A stretch of DNA of 64,000 bases, taken from positions 1,674,001-1,738,000 of the forward strand of contig NZ_BHGK01000001.1 in the NCBI RefSeq assembly GCF_003574295.1. The letters run 5' to 3'. The DNA is from Mediterraneibacter butyricigenes (GTDB lineage Bacteria > Bacillota > Clostridia > Lachnospirales > Lachnospiraceae). Below are positions 40,001 through 47,039 of the stretch, piece after piece. The position numbers and the translations under genes are program-made. Within the stretch, counting starts at the first letter, position 1, and each line of letters starts with the position of its first letter. The notes beneath the pieces are model-generated. The model was given only the letters and a program-made list of their open reading frames with translations, was not told the DNA's origin and did not search any database.

Positions 40001-43000
40001 AACCACAGATGCGCAGAATGTCACGTTTACCAACACCTTTAAGGATGACACCGAGACGCTCATTATTCAGGCTACGAAAGTCTACAAGGATGCGCAAGAC
40101 AATTTGATGGATTTGACCAACGGTCAGTTCCACTTCAAACTCGAACCTGCAACGGTAGACGAAAACAACACACAGCTGACCGGCAACGCCAACATCCCCA
40201 TGCCTGGCAACGCAAACGGCGCGGTAAGCACCATCAACAATGCGGTTGGTGAGATTACCTTTGGTGATATTACCTACACGCTGGATAAAGACCACGGTAA
40301 GACCTACTATTACCAGCTTACCGAAGAGCAGGATAATAAGAAGGCTAATATTACTTACAGCGAAGAAAAGTATCTGATTAAAGCCGTGGTTTCTGCCGAG
40401 GGTACGGAAGCGGAGCCCCTGACCGTCACGACCACCTACTATAAGTGGAATGGCAATCAGTGGGACGCAGTAACCGCCCAAAATGTAACCTTCACCAACA
40501 CCTTTACAGGTGAAGCCACGGCCACGCTGGGTGTAAGCAAGAGCATTTCCGGCCGTAACTGGAAGGATGGCGAAGAATTCACCTTTACCCTTACGGCGCA
40601 AGACGGTACCCCGATGCCCACTGGCAACGGCGCAACCGCAACAGCAACCCAAGACAAACCAGCCCCCGATTTCGGTACAATCACCTACACAAAGGTGGGT
40701 ACTTACACCTACACCATCAGCGAGGAGGATACCGCCGCCAGTGGTATGACCAAAGCCGCGGATGTCACCGCCACCGTCAAGGTTGCGCTGAATGCCGAAA
40801 GCAATCAGCTGGAAGCCACGGTTGTTTACAGCAATGCCGAAAACGAAAAAGCCAAGTTTGTAAACACCTACAAAGCAGAACCGCTCAAGGTTGAAGCCAA
40901 AGACCTGTTCCATGTCGAAAAAGTGCTGGATGGCCGCGATTGGAACGATACGGATACCTTCGGTTTCACCCTGACACGTGAGGGCACTGCCCCCATGCCG
41001 GACTACCCCACCGCTTCTGTCGACCGCTCGAATACAACCGCCGCCATCGGCAGTGATCAACAGTTGGTATTCACCGCCGCAGGTGAGTATATTTACCACA
41101 TCTCTGAGGATAGCGGCTCGATTCCGGGCGTCACCTACGACACCACCGATTATAAGGTCGTGGTTAATGTCACGGACGACGGCAACGGCCAATTAAGCGG
41201 AGAAACCCGTTATTATAAGAGCAACGGCGAGAACGGTTACTTTGATACACACGAAGAAAACAACGTCGCAAAATTTGTCAACACCTATTCCGCCAAAAGT
41301 GTTGCGGTAACTTTGCACGCCACCAAGATACTGGATGTCCAAGTCGGCACACGCACACTGAACGAGAACGAATTCTCGTTTGAATTGCTCGATAAGACAA
41401 ACGGCACGGTTTCTGATACCGCCCAGAACGACGCAAACGGCAACGTTACGTTTAACCTGAACTTCGAGAAAGCCGTAGGCGAAAAGACCTATGTCATCCG
41501 TGAGGTGCAAGGCAACCTCGGCGGCATCAAGTACGATACCCGTGAATACGAGGTCACCTTCGAAGTCAAAGATAACGGCGAAGGCCAACTTGTGGCAACC
41601 ACCCCCGTTTATAAGCTGGACGGCAAAACCGTTGGCGGTGCACAGTTTGTAAACACCTACACGGCAACGGCGGGCGATGACGTCACGTTTACCCCCGATG
41701 CCACCAAGGAATTAACCGGCCGCGCTCTGAAGGAGGGCGAGTTCCACTTCATTGTGACCGATGAGAACGGCGTGGAAGTTTCCACCGGCACGAACAAGGC
41801 AGACGGCACGGTTAAATTCTCCCCCATTGGTTTCAACCAAACCATGACAACCTATGCCGCACTGTTTGCCGAGCTGCCTGTTGAGACTGAGCAGCCCGCC
41901 GAGACCGAGCAGCCCACTGTGACCGAGCAGCCCGCCGAGACCGAGCAGCCCGCTGAGACCGAGCAGCCCACTGTGACCGAGCAGCCCGCTGAGAACGAGC
42001 AGCCCGCTGAGACCGAGCAGCCCGCCGAGACCGAGCAGCCCGCCGAGACCGAGCAGCCCGCCGAGACCGAGCAGCCCACTGTGACCGAGCAGCCCACTGT
42101 GACCGAGCAGCCCGCTATGTTTGCGCCGACTTCCGATGACAGCATCGATGCGGAAGTCGCGCCGACCGAAGAGATGCAAGCCCTGCTGACGCATTGGTAT
42201 ACCATCAGCGAGGTTAAGCCTGTCGATGCCAACGGCGGCATTACCTATGACCCCACAGTTTATACTGTGTGCGTAAAATTGCAGGACGAGAACAGTGACG
42301 GCAACCTGACCATCGCGAGCACCACCTATTACAAGGCCGACGGGAAAACCCCGCTGGCAGATGGCGAAAAGCCGACTTTCCACAACAGCTATGCCGCAGC
42401 GGATTCCGACGCAGTAACCATTACCCTGCAAAAGAACCTGACGGGTCGCCCCCTGAACGCGGGCGAGTTTACCTTTAAGCTGTCCTGCCCGCAGGACACA
42501 GCACACGATAACATGACCGCCACCAACGATGCCGACGGCAAAGTGACCTTTGTGCTGACCTATCAGGATCTTGACCCCGACCACAGCGACGCCGACCCCA
42601 CCACCTACACCTACACGGTATCGGAGGTTAAGGGCAACGCCGAGGGTGTAACCTACGACGAGAGCACGTACACCTTTGCGGTAGATGTGCAGGATAACGG
42701 CACCGGCAAGATGCAGGCAACCGTAAAAGCGCCTGAAAACATGACCTTTACGAATACCTACACGCCGAAGCCCACCCCGACACCTGAACCCTCCGCAACG
42801 CCGACCCCCACGCCCACGGCTACCCCCACGCCTGCGCCTACCGCTGCCCCGACACCCGCTGCCACGGCAACGCCTGCCCCGGTAACGCATATTCCGCAGA
42901 CGTCGGACAGCTTCCCCCTGATTCCGCTGATTATCATTTTGATCATCAGCGGAGTCGGCGCGGCTTACCTGCTGGTTAAAGGCAAAAAAAGCAGCAAAAA

Positions 43001-43004
43001 GTAA
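37074..43004 (+). CDS. Giant sortase-anchored VWA and pilin-repeat surface protein
   Basis: 1,976 residues. Signal peptide about 1-33 ending VPAYA; GRIWADKTV near 68; VWA domain about 120-390 with MIDAS DASGS at 131-135; a Cna-B/SpaA-like domain (GLKVTKKVES to AVTVTNTYEP); then seven FctA/Spy0128-like pilin domains, each opening with a lysine strand such as EKILQGRPWK, SKSISGRNWK, EKVLDGRDWN or QKNLTGRPLN and closing with a glutamate strand and FTNTY/F, a layout that forms Lys-Asn isopeptide bonds. A 13-unit TEQP repeat is inserted in the sixth. The C-terminus has a Pro/Thr stalk, IPQTSD sorting signal, membrane helix and KGKKSSKK tail. Probably binds host ligand. Confidence 0.93.
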   Translation: METMHSKFVRLQTALLMLALLFTVLVPVPAYAAGEGGAEGTANSVAISDPDTFNAWEYTQGYNNSTTGRIWADKTVEEDKITFGGDLTGQADIKVPTDKGADFLVALSALSSYASTTTTDTQPLDIVMVLDASGSMDDAMGNNDSTKRMDALHAAVNNFIDKATEKNAQITDANKKIRLSIVKFSGKENTATGNGTYRDGGYTYNYSQIVQEFTACDSSNAGGLKSKVNAITPNGATRADNGMKRAKAALTSARTNAKKVVIFFTDGTPTSGSEFESSVASDAVQTAKEIKDAGAEIYTVGIFSGANPNASVANSSGTSSENKFMQAVSSNYPEATYPYESGWLGFGGSYNWNFGTKAAGANYYLAASNATELNNVFADIFTSVSTPSAGPTDVTGNPQQDGYVTFDDTLGDYMEVKGFEAVAFAKHVFKQPTKITSGNVDTYTFTGKHDDTVSGAYPDTGHLSQIIITVTHGSDGNGDRVQVKIPASMLPLRYYKITNTDNTPKLEVNDVQPISVIYSVGLKTEARDQIESGSFTDPNLAAYVADKAKDGKIDFYSNKFDGSKTTADGTTIGLTTATFTPAISNSYYYHTENTLLYTKTGEGENATYTPATVVEPNKTYYYKLNYLKLLSPDHTETRSETDYVPVSIATQEEIKECIITEDGKCYIKKGIKKGSLPSAIDNQLGNKEPNITGTADRRIDFQWDLGANKGVLYLGNNGKLTMNAKGGLKVTKKVESADGLNPNPNTEFTMRFTLTGGTSDDDAVYQYTVTGTEGTNTIKSGDTFKLKDGQTAEIVGLPAGSTYTITEDNPPAGYTQKIENGTGTVTAGTAQAVTVTNTYEPAPFVADPKETNYPFDGEKILQGRPWKTDDRFTFRLEATNGAPLPGGAGYIEREVTGSNGAAGEGVRFDFGNVTFTKPGKYVYDITEVVPVDDKDKIAGVSYDSSFYRVTVTITDDGSGQLNMESAHIQHISGDDTTTDAQNVTFTNTFKDDTETLIIQATKVYKDAQDNLMDLTNGQFHFKLEPATVDENNTQLTGNANIPMPGNANGAVSTINNAVGEITFGDITYTLDKDHGKTYYYQLTEEQDNKKANITYSEEKYLIKAVVSAEGTEAEPLTVTTTYYKWNGNQWDAVTAQNVTFTNTFTGEATATLGVSKSISGRNWKDGEEFTFTLTAQDGTPMPTGNGATATATQDKPAPDFGTITYTKVGTYTYTISEEDTAASGMTKAADVTATVKVALNAESNQLEATVVYSNAENEKAKFVNTYKAEPLKVEAKDLFHVEKVLDGRDWNDTDTFGFTLTREGTAPMPDYPTASVDRSNTTAAIGSDQQLVFTAAGEYIYHISEDSGSIPGVTYDTTDYKVVVNVTDDGNGQLSGETRYYKSNGENGYFDTHEENNVAKFVNTYSAKSVAVTLHATKILDVQVGTRTLNENEFSFELLDKTNGTVSDTAQNDANGNVTFNLNFEKAVGEKTYVIREVQGNLGGIKYDTREYEVTFEVKDNGEGQLVATTPVYKLDGKTVGGAQFVNTYTATAGDDVTFTPDATKELTGRALKEGEFHFIVTDENGVEVSTGTNKADGTVKFSPIGFNQTMTTYAALFAELPVETEQPAETEQPTVTEQPAETEQPAETEQPTVTEQPAENEQPAETEQPAETEQPAETEQPAETEQPTVTEQPTVTEQPAMFAPTSDDSIDAEVAPTEEMQALLTHWYTISEVKPVDANGGITYDPTVYTVCVKLQDENSDGNLTIASTTYYKADGKTPLADGEKPTFHNSYAAADSDAVTITLQKNLTGRPLNAGEFTFKLSCPQDTAHDNMTATNDADGKVTFVLTYQDLDPDHSDADPTTYTYTVSEVKGNAEGVTYDESTYTFAVDVQDNGTGKMQATVKAPENMTFTNTYTPKPTPTPEPSATPTPTPTATPTPAPTAAPTPAATATPAPVTHIPQTSDSFPLIPLIIILIISGVGAAYLLVKGKKSSKK
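41883..42116 (+). repeat. 13 tandem 18-bp repeats inside the adhesin
   Basis: Thirteen six-residue units (ETEQPA, ETEQPT, VTEQPA, VTEQPT, one ENEQPA). The repeat interrupts a pilin-type domain, between FNQTMTTYAALFAEL and HWYTISEVKP, rather than lying in the stalk. Near-identical 18-bp units allow slippage that keeps frame. Confidence 0.95.
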
Positions 43005-43027
43005 TTCCCGCATAGTTTCCTAAATAA

Positions 43028-43084
43028 CAGACCCCCTGCCATACCGTATGCAACAGCGGTGTGCGCAGGGGGTCTGCTTTTTTG
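43028..43084 (+). terminator. Terminator after the adhesin gene
   Basis: Perfect 12-bp arms CAGACCCCCTGC / GCAGGGGGTCTG and a T run. Confidence 0.88.
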
Positions 43085-43171
43085 TGCATTCGGCGCGAAT
43101 TGAAGCGTTGCACAAAACGTGACGAAATGTACTAGGATGCATTGCATTGATTTAATTAGTTGACTATTAGT

Positions 43172-43213
43172 AATACAATGTATTGACAACAATCAACTTC
43201 TGGAGTGTATTAT
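43172..43213 (+). promoter_or_regulatory. Promoter and operator of the toxin-antitoxin pair
   Basis: TTGACA (43183-43188) and TGTATTAT (43206-43213) with the palindrome AATACAATGTATT (43172-43184) overlapping the -35 box. RelB/DinJ antitoxins normally repress their own promoter at such palindromes. Confidence 0.55.
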
Positions 43214-43266
43214 AGATGAAAACGGATATAATAGTTTTGCATGAGTTTGAAAAGGAGCTGATAATT

Positions 43267-43539
43267 ATGTCAATGACAAGTGCTACATTCCGAATAGATT
43301 CAACACTGAAAAGGGAACTAAGGGAGCTGTTGGATAAGCTGGGCTTGGATATGTCTACTTTCTTTGTAATGACTGCAAAGCAGGCTGTTCGAGCGCAGGG
43401 TATTCCGTTCAAGGTTACAATGGATACTCCGAATGCAGAAACAATTCAAGCCATGAAAGACACAAGAGACGGAGTAGGATTGAGCAAGGGATTCACTTCT
43501 GTTTCCGCTTTAATGGAGGATCTTGACGCTGACGATTAA
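43267..43539 (+). CDS. RelB/DinJ-family antitoxin
   Basis: 90 residues. Ribbon-helix-helix N-terminus SATFRIDSTLKRELRELLDKLGLDMSTFFVMTAKQAV (about 4-40) then QGIPFKV, typical of DinJ. GGAG lies nine bases before ATG 43267; a 17-codon upstream extension lacks homology. Neutralises the toxin encoded by the overlapping next frame and represses the operon. Confidence 0.9.
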   Translation: MSMTSATFRIDSTLKRELRELLDKLGLDMSTFFVMTAKQAVRAQGIPFKVTMDTPNAETIQAMKDTRDGVGLSKGFTSVSALMEDLDADD

Positions 43540-43918
43540 GTACCAGACCGCTTTTAAGAAAGATTACAAACGAATCAAGAAGCGTGGCTATGACACCAGG
43601 CTGATGGAAGCGGTAATCGAATGTTTAGCTTCCGGAGAAAAATTGGATGAGAGCTATCATGATCATTCATTAAGCGGCAATTGGGTGGGATTTCGTGAAT
43701 GTCATATCGCACCGGATTGGTTATTGATTTATCAAATTGACGGCAAAGAATTGATATTGTTTCTGACTCGAACAGGAACACACGGCTCATGGCATTTACC
43801 AGGGATACTTCCATACCAGATAGCTGGATGTCCGCAGGCATCAGATCTACACCCTCTGGGTGGTGCAGGATACCCTCGCCGGGACGAAGTGGCTCGTCCA
43901 TCAGGATACGCCCCATAG
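43523..43918 (+). CDS. YafQ/RelE-family toxin with altered C-terminus
   Basis: 131 codons. [44 protein letters not shown] and FLTRTGTH (about 3-86) match YafQ mRNA interferases, including the conserved histidines and the C-proximal RTGTH. Family members end a few residues later (SDLF); here the sequence breaks at about 43787 and runs 40-odd residues into antisense parA sequence. Overlaps the antitoxin by 17 bases; TTG 43523 follows GGAGGATC. Whether the fused tail abolishes activity is unknown. Confidence 0.8.
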   Translation: MTLTIKYQTAFKKDYKRIKKRGYDTRLMEAVIECLASGEKLDESYHDHSLSGNWVGFRECHIAPDWLLIYQIDGKELILFLTRTGTHGSWHLPGILPYQIAGCPQASDLHPLGGAGYPRRDEVARPSGYAP

Positions 43919-44111
43919 CGTCCGACAGCGTAAAGGGCAGCTTGTCCGGCTGGGGATTGCCCAGGCTGATCGTCAGACTTCCTTGTGGGTCTCCGTCGAT
44001 CAGCAGGACTTTCTTTCCGGCCTGTGCCAAACCGATTCCAAGATTGGCACAGGTGGTGGTTTTGCCAACGCCGCCCTTCTGGTTGGCGATGGCGATGATT
44101 TGCGTGTTCAT
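43787..44111 (-). pseudogene. ParA-type partition ATPase, 3' truncated
   Basis: The start is clear (GAGGTG then ATG 44111). [21 protein letters not shown] holds the deviant Walker A, followed by [13 protein letters not shown] and [10 protein letters not shown]. Homology ends near 43787 at VNAM, where the antisense toxin gene begins; the remaining two thirds are missing (the open frame runs on to 43575 through antisense toxin sequence). Marks a plasmid- or ICE-derived backbone piece. Confidence 0.8.
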
Positions 44112-44524
44112 TGACTTCACCTCATTTCTGATTGTTGCTGTTGCTTCTGGAAATAGAAAAAGCCGCCACTCCAAAATAAAAAGTGAAGTGACGGCTCTTT
44201 CTATCGCCGGAATACAAATTCCTGAAATGAAAAAAGCACCCAGTCATTTTATACTGAGTGCTACATCAAATTCATATTCAATTATTCAAATTAGGTCAAA
44301 CTATGCCAAACTGCCACAGACCAAAACGAGGGGAAGCAGGGCTGAAAAGTCCCCCCAAAAACACCCCCAAAATCGGCTCTCGGTTAACCACTTTGGGCAC
44401 CACTTGGCCCTCTTTTTGCCCTCTTTTTGGCCGGTCAACCACTTGCGGACCACTAAAAATCGGGTGAAAACGGCTCTTATTTTGTCAAATTTGGTCAAAC
44501 CATATCAGCCCGTTTAGATACAGT
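44112..44524. other. Non-coding remnant with repeated GGTCAAA/ACCACTT motifs
   Basis: No supported gene. GGTCAAA occurs near 44293 and 44490; two related blocks CGGTTAACCACTTTGGGCAC and CGGTCAACCACTTGCGGAC lie about 50 bp apart (from about 44381 and 44431). Such clusters can be plasmid origin or recombinase sites, but nothing firm can be said. Confidence 0.35.
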
Positions 44525-44558
44525 AAAACCCCGGAAAACCTTGATTTTCCGGGGTTTT
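44525..44558. terminator. Bidirectional terminator
   Basis: Perfect 14-bp arms AAAACCCCGGAAAA / TTTTCCGGGGTTTT around a six-base loop. Confidence 0.85.
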
Positions 44559-44644
44559 TGAACCATTTTGATACGGTTTGAACAGCAGATTATCTCTTGC
44601 TGAACTGCGGAGCGCGACGAGCTGCTTTGAGACCGTACTTTTTT

Positions 44645-44990
44645 TTTCAAAATCGTGCTTAAGGTAAAAATTCGGCGCGTCTTTGGACTGCACGACAGGA
44701 TAGTTGATGTTCGTACCGTCAATTTTGATTCAGCCGACAAGATCGTCGTTTTCGCGGTAGAGCGCCTCATACCGTGCAAGCATGGTCGGTTCCTGCGTGG
44801 GGGCGTTTTCCGCGGAAGGCTGCACAGGTTGGGCGGCCTCGTTTTCGGCAGACTGCTCGGCCAGCTCGACCAAATGTCGGTAACTGCGCTTTTGCGCGTA
44901 AGAGTTTGCCGCATACCGCGCAATGACGGCGGCACTGAACACAAAGACCGCGAAGAAAATCAAAAACAGAATACGTTGTAGCTTAGACAC
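44645..44990 (-). pseudogene. Class B sortase, nonsense-mutated and truncated
   Basis: GTG 44990 follows GGGAGGG. The product has an N-terminal membrane anchor (LQRILFLIFFAVFVFSAAVIA), a Glu/Pro linker and YEALYRENDDLVG, then a TGA at 44730-44732 where class B sortases have Trp, then IKIDGTNINYPVVQSKDAPN and FYLKHDFEKK in the same frame. Homology stops near 44645, before the catalytic His, Cys and Arg. So the element's own sortase is dead and the adhesin must use a host enzyme. Confidence 0.8.
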
Positions 44991-45190
44991 AGAAGAACCC
45001 TCCCCGCTTTTTGCGCAGCGCACAGTCGGCCGAATTTGCCTTTATGATACCACGAAGCCCCCGCTTTGGCAACAGGTTTTGCGGGGCAGGCGGCGTTTGT
45101 CCGTGCGTTTTTGCAGGCTCGGCGCAAGGCTGCAAATTGTGAAATTTTTTGATATGGCGCGAAATCACGCGGGATTTTCCCGTTGGCTGC

Positions 45191-45219
45191 TTGTTTTTGC
45201 AGTGGTTTTGCATTATAAT
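45191..45219 (+). promoter_or_regulatory. Outward promoter in the element's right end
   Basis: TTGTTT (45191-45196), 17-base spacer, TATAAT (45214-45219), pointing at the crp-type gene 335 bp away. No gene lies between; 45220-45445 holds GC-rich hairpins such as CGCCTTACGGCG. Confidence 0.5.
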
Positions 45220-45445
45220 AACAGCAGTAAGTCCAAATGAAATGGGCTTGATCATAAGGGCAACGCCGCACAATTCTCGCCTTACGGCGTAAACACCGCC
45301 CGGCGGCTGCGGCACGGCATCTGCGCTGCAAAAACCACGGTACAGGAATAGGTATAGTGGGTTTTCTGTACCTTTTTGCCCCTGACACCCCCAAAAAGGA
45401 TGCAAATGCTGCTGTTGAACGAAAATGCCGCAAATTTTTTCTACA

Positions 45446-45470
45446 TTCCGCTGACGTTGATCTTTGTACC
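45446..45470 (+). repeat. 25-bp direct repeat, right copy
   Basis: Identical to 36801-36825; followed by host sequence of the split gene. Confidence 0.95.
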
Positions 45471-45657
45471 GGAATTGATTGCACAGAAAATGGCACGGCA
45501 CCGTGAGGAGAAGAATCTGTGGAAATATCCGCAGCCAGGAGTGTATACGTTATATGAATGTAAAAAAGTTGTCGGTTTTTCGGAATCTATCGGACGAGGA
45601 ACTGGAAAAAAGTCTGCATTGCGCCAGATCAATTCTGGTAAATTTTCAAAAGGATGA
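45471..45657 (+). pseudogene. 3' part of the split membrane-protein gene
   Basis: Continues as ELIAQKMARHREEKNLWKYP and ends at 45657, overlapping the first 104 bases of the crp-type gene in another frame. Because that overlap is long, the true ancestral end of the gene is uncertain, though the frame across the repeat is intact. Confidence 0.6.
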
Positions 45658-46306
45658 ATATATTTATCGGCAGGAAGATGAACCGAAGCGGTTATATTTT
45701 GTGTTGGAAGGCAAGGTAGAACTGGGCAGAGCGCATCAGTCGGGGAGGCTCCTTCGGACAGAACAGGTGAAAGAGGGAGACGCATTTGGTGCGATCGAAG
45801 TTTTTCTGGGAGAGCAGGCACATTCCTGTTATGCAAAGGCGAAAACGCAGGTGCAGGTGTTGGCTGTGGATCGCTATTTCTTCGGCGGACGCTGCGAGAA
45901 AAACTGCGTGCATCATGCCCAGGTCATAAAAAATATGTTACAGGTTTTTGCGGAACGGGCAAGAGAAAACGAACGGCAGATCGAGCTTCTGACTATCGGA
46001 AATCTGTCACAGAGAGTGGCGGCGTATCTGCTGGAAGAGGCGGAAGATTCGTCGGAGAGGACGAACAATACCGGCAGGAATCGGGAAAAGAATGGATTGG
46101 GAAAGCCGGAATCCGGACGTATCATCCGATTACGACAAAACAGGGAAGAACTGGCAGCATACTTAAATACGACCAGACCTTCCCTTTCCAGAATTCTGAT
46201 GCAGATGCAGGAAGAGGGACTTATAGCTTTTCCTGCAAGAAATCAGATTCAAATCGTTGATATTGAGGGGCTTTCGGAACTACTTGGCGCTCCAAAGTCC
46301 ATGTAA
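45554..46306 (+). CDS. Crp/Fnr-family transcription regulator
   Basis: 250 residues. N-terminal cyclic-nucleotide-binding-type beta-roll (about 5-120: FRNLSDEELEKSL, YRQEDEPKRLYFVLEGKVELG, EGDAFGAIEVF), dimerisation helix, and C-terminal helix-turn-helix (about 195-235: NREELAAYLNTTRPSLSRILMQMQEEGLI). CEKNC near 115 could be redox-sensitive but is not a standard Fnr cluster site. Convergent with and overlapping the superoxide reductase gene by 27 bp. Its native promoter was displaced by the 8.6-kb insertion. Confidence 0.9.
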   Translation: MNVKKLSVFRNLSDEELEKSLHCARSILVNFQKDEYIYRQEDEPKRLYFVLEGKVELGRAHQSGRLLRTEQVKEGDAFGAIEVFLGEQAHSCYAKAKTQVQVLAVDRYFFGGRCEKNCVHHAQVIKNMLQVFAERARENERQIELLTIGNLSQRVAAYLLEEAEDSSERTNNTGRNREKNGLGKPESGRIIRLRQNREELAAYLNTTRPSLSRILMQMQEEGLIAFPARNQIQIVDIEGLSELLGAPKSM

Positions 46307-46648
46307 ATTACAATATTCATAAGCGGCGACCACTTCGTCTCCCTCTGCCAAAAGGAAAGTAGCCTCCGGTGCTTCTCCCGGCTGCAGATGACGGATCTGG
46401 CCGCCTCGTTTTGTCTCCAGATAAATAGCAGTGATGTAATGTTCTTCTAACATCGGGTGTGCAACACTGCCGACAGAAACATGTACCTGATTGCCATTGA
46501 TCTCGATCACCGGAACATGTTTTTCAAAGGCTCCATCAGTGTGGTTAGCGTTCAGTTCTTTTAAAACCGGTGCGTCCGGAATTGCGTCCAAACTTACGAA
46601 AGAATAGAAAATGTTTTTGCTTTCTGCGTCTTTAAAAAATTTACTCAT
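46280..46648 (-). CDS. Superoxide reductase (desulfoferrodoxin/neelaredoxin type)
   Basis: 122 residues. Catalytic iron ligands are visible: His in FEKHVPVIE, His in GSVAHPM, His in EEHYITAIYL, and Cys/His in EYCNLHGLW. The N-terminal desulforedoxin domain is absent, so this is the one-iron form. It reduces superoxide to peroxide in the cytoplasm of anaerobes. ATG 46648 follows AAGGAG by nine bases. Confidence 0.93.
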   Translation of the reverse strand: MSKFFKDAESKNIFYSFVSLDAIPDAPVLKELNANHTDGAFEKHVPVIEINGNQVHVSVGSVAHPMLEEHYITAIYLETKRGGQIRHLQPGEAPEATFLLAEGDEVVAAYEYCNLHGLWSAK

Positions 46649-47039
46649 AATCAAAATCTCCTTTCATTTCAAAAATCCAGTTCTACATTCAAATCTTAAG
46701 CGTTGTACCTGAAATCGTTTTCATGAATATTAAAAATGTAATTTTTAAGTTTACAAGTTACTGTTTTTGATGTAATGTGCTTTGATTCTTTGCTTGTTTT
46801 ATTTCTGTGTTACTTGTTTTGTGTCTTTATCATATCGGAATTGCGATTGGAATTCCGTAACAAATGTTACGAAAACGGAAAAATTTTTCAGAAATTTATC
46901 ATTTTTTTCTCTGGAAACTGTTCCCAGAAGTCAGTATAATGTTTAAATACGAGTAAACTGGAAGCTGAAAAGTTTTTGAAGAAAGAGAATCACAGAGAAA
47001 ATAAAGACGGAAAACAGAAATACGAAATGCGAGGAAAAT
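46649..47039. promoter_or_regulatory. Divergent intergenic region with several palindromes
   Basis: No gene. TTAAAAAT-GTA-ATTTTTAA (46730-46748) lies near the superoxide reductase start; CGGAATT/AATTCCG (about 46836-46857) and CGTAAC-AAAT-GTTACG (46856-46871) lie between the two divergent genes. Dyads of this sort are candidate regulator sites, possibly for the neighbouring Crp-family protein. Confidence 0.45.

Larger units (their letters stand above)
36826..45470. mobile_element. 8.6-kb GC-rich integrated element without a visible recombinase
   Basis: Bounded by perfect 25-bp direct repeats; one repeat plus the element equals 8,645 bp, and its removal restores the host frame. Base and codon use are clearly more GC-rich (C- and G-ending codons in the adhesin) than the flanks. 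Cargo: adhesin, RelB/YafQ-type pair, truncated ParA, dead class B sortase. The ParA and sortase pieces imply a composite history. No integrase, transposase or terminal inverted repeat was found, so it was moved in trans or has lost its enzyme. Confidence 0.8.

Noticed and set aside
38460-41192. 910-codon open frame antisense to the adhesin
   Set aside because: It is the mirror of GC-rich, repetitive coding sequence; no ribosome site, no domain, and the sense frame encodes a complete signal-to-sorting-motif protein.
41883-42116. Short regular repeats as a CRISPR array
   Set aside because: Units are 18 bp, contiguous, without spacers, and lie in frame inside a coding gene.
41712-43013. Antisense frame rich in GLLGHSGLLGLG repeats
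   Set aside because: This is the reverse reading of the TEQP repeat and Pro/Thr stalk, not a real glycine-leucine protein.
44730-44732. TGA in the sortase fragment as selenocysteine or recoding
   Set aside because: The family has Trp (TGG) there, one base away, and the gene is also truncated before its catalytic residues, so a nonsense mutation is simpler.
36826-45470. Composite transposon
   Set aside because: No insertion sequence or terminal inverted repeats at either end, and 25-bp direct repeats are longer than typical transposase target duplications.
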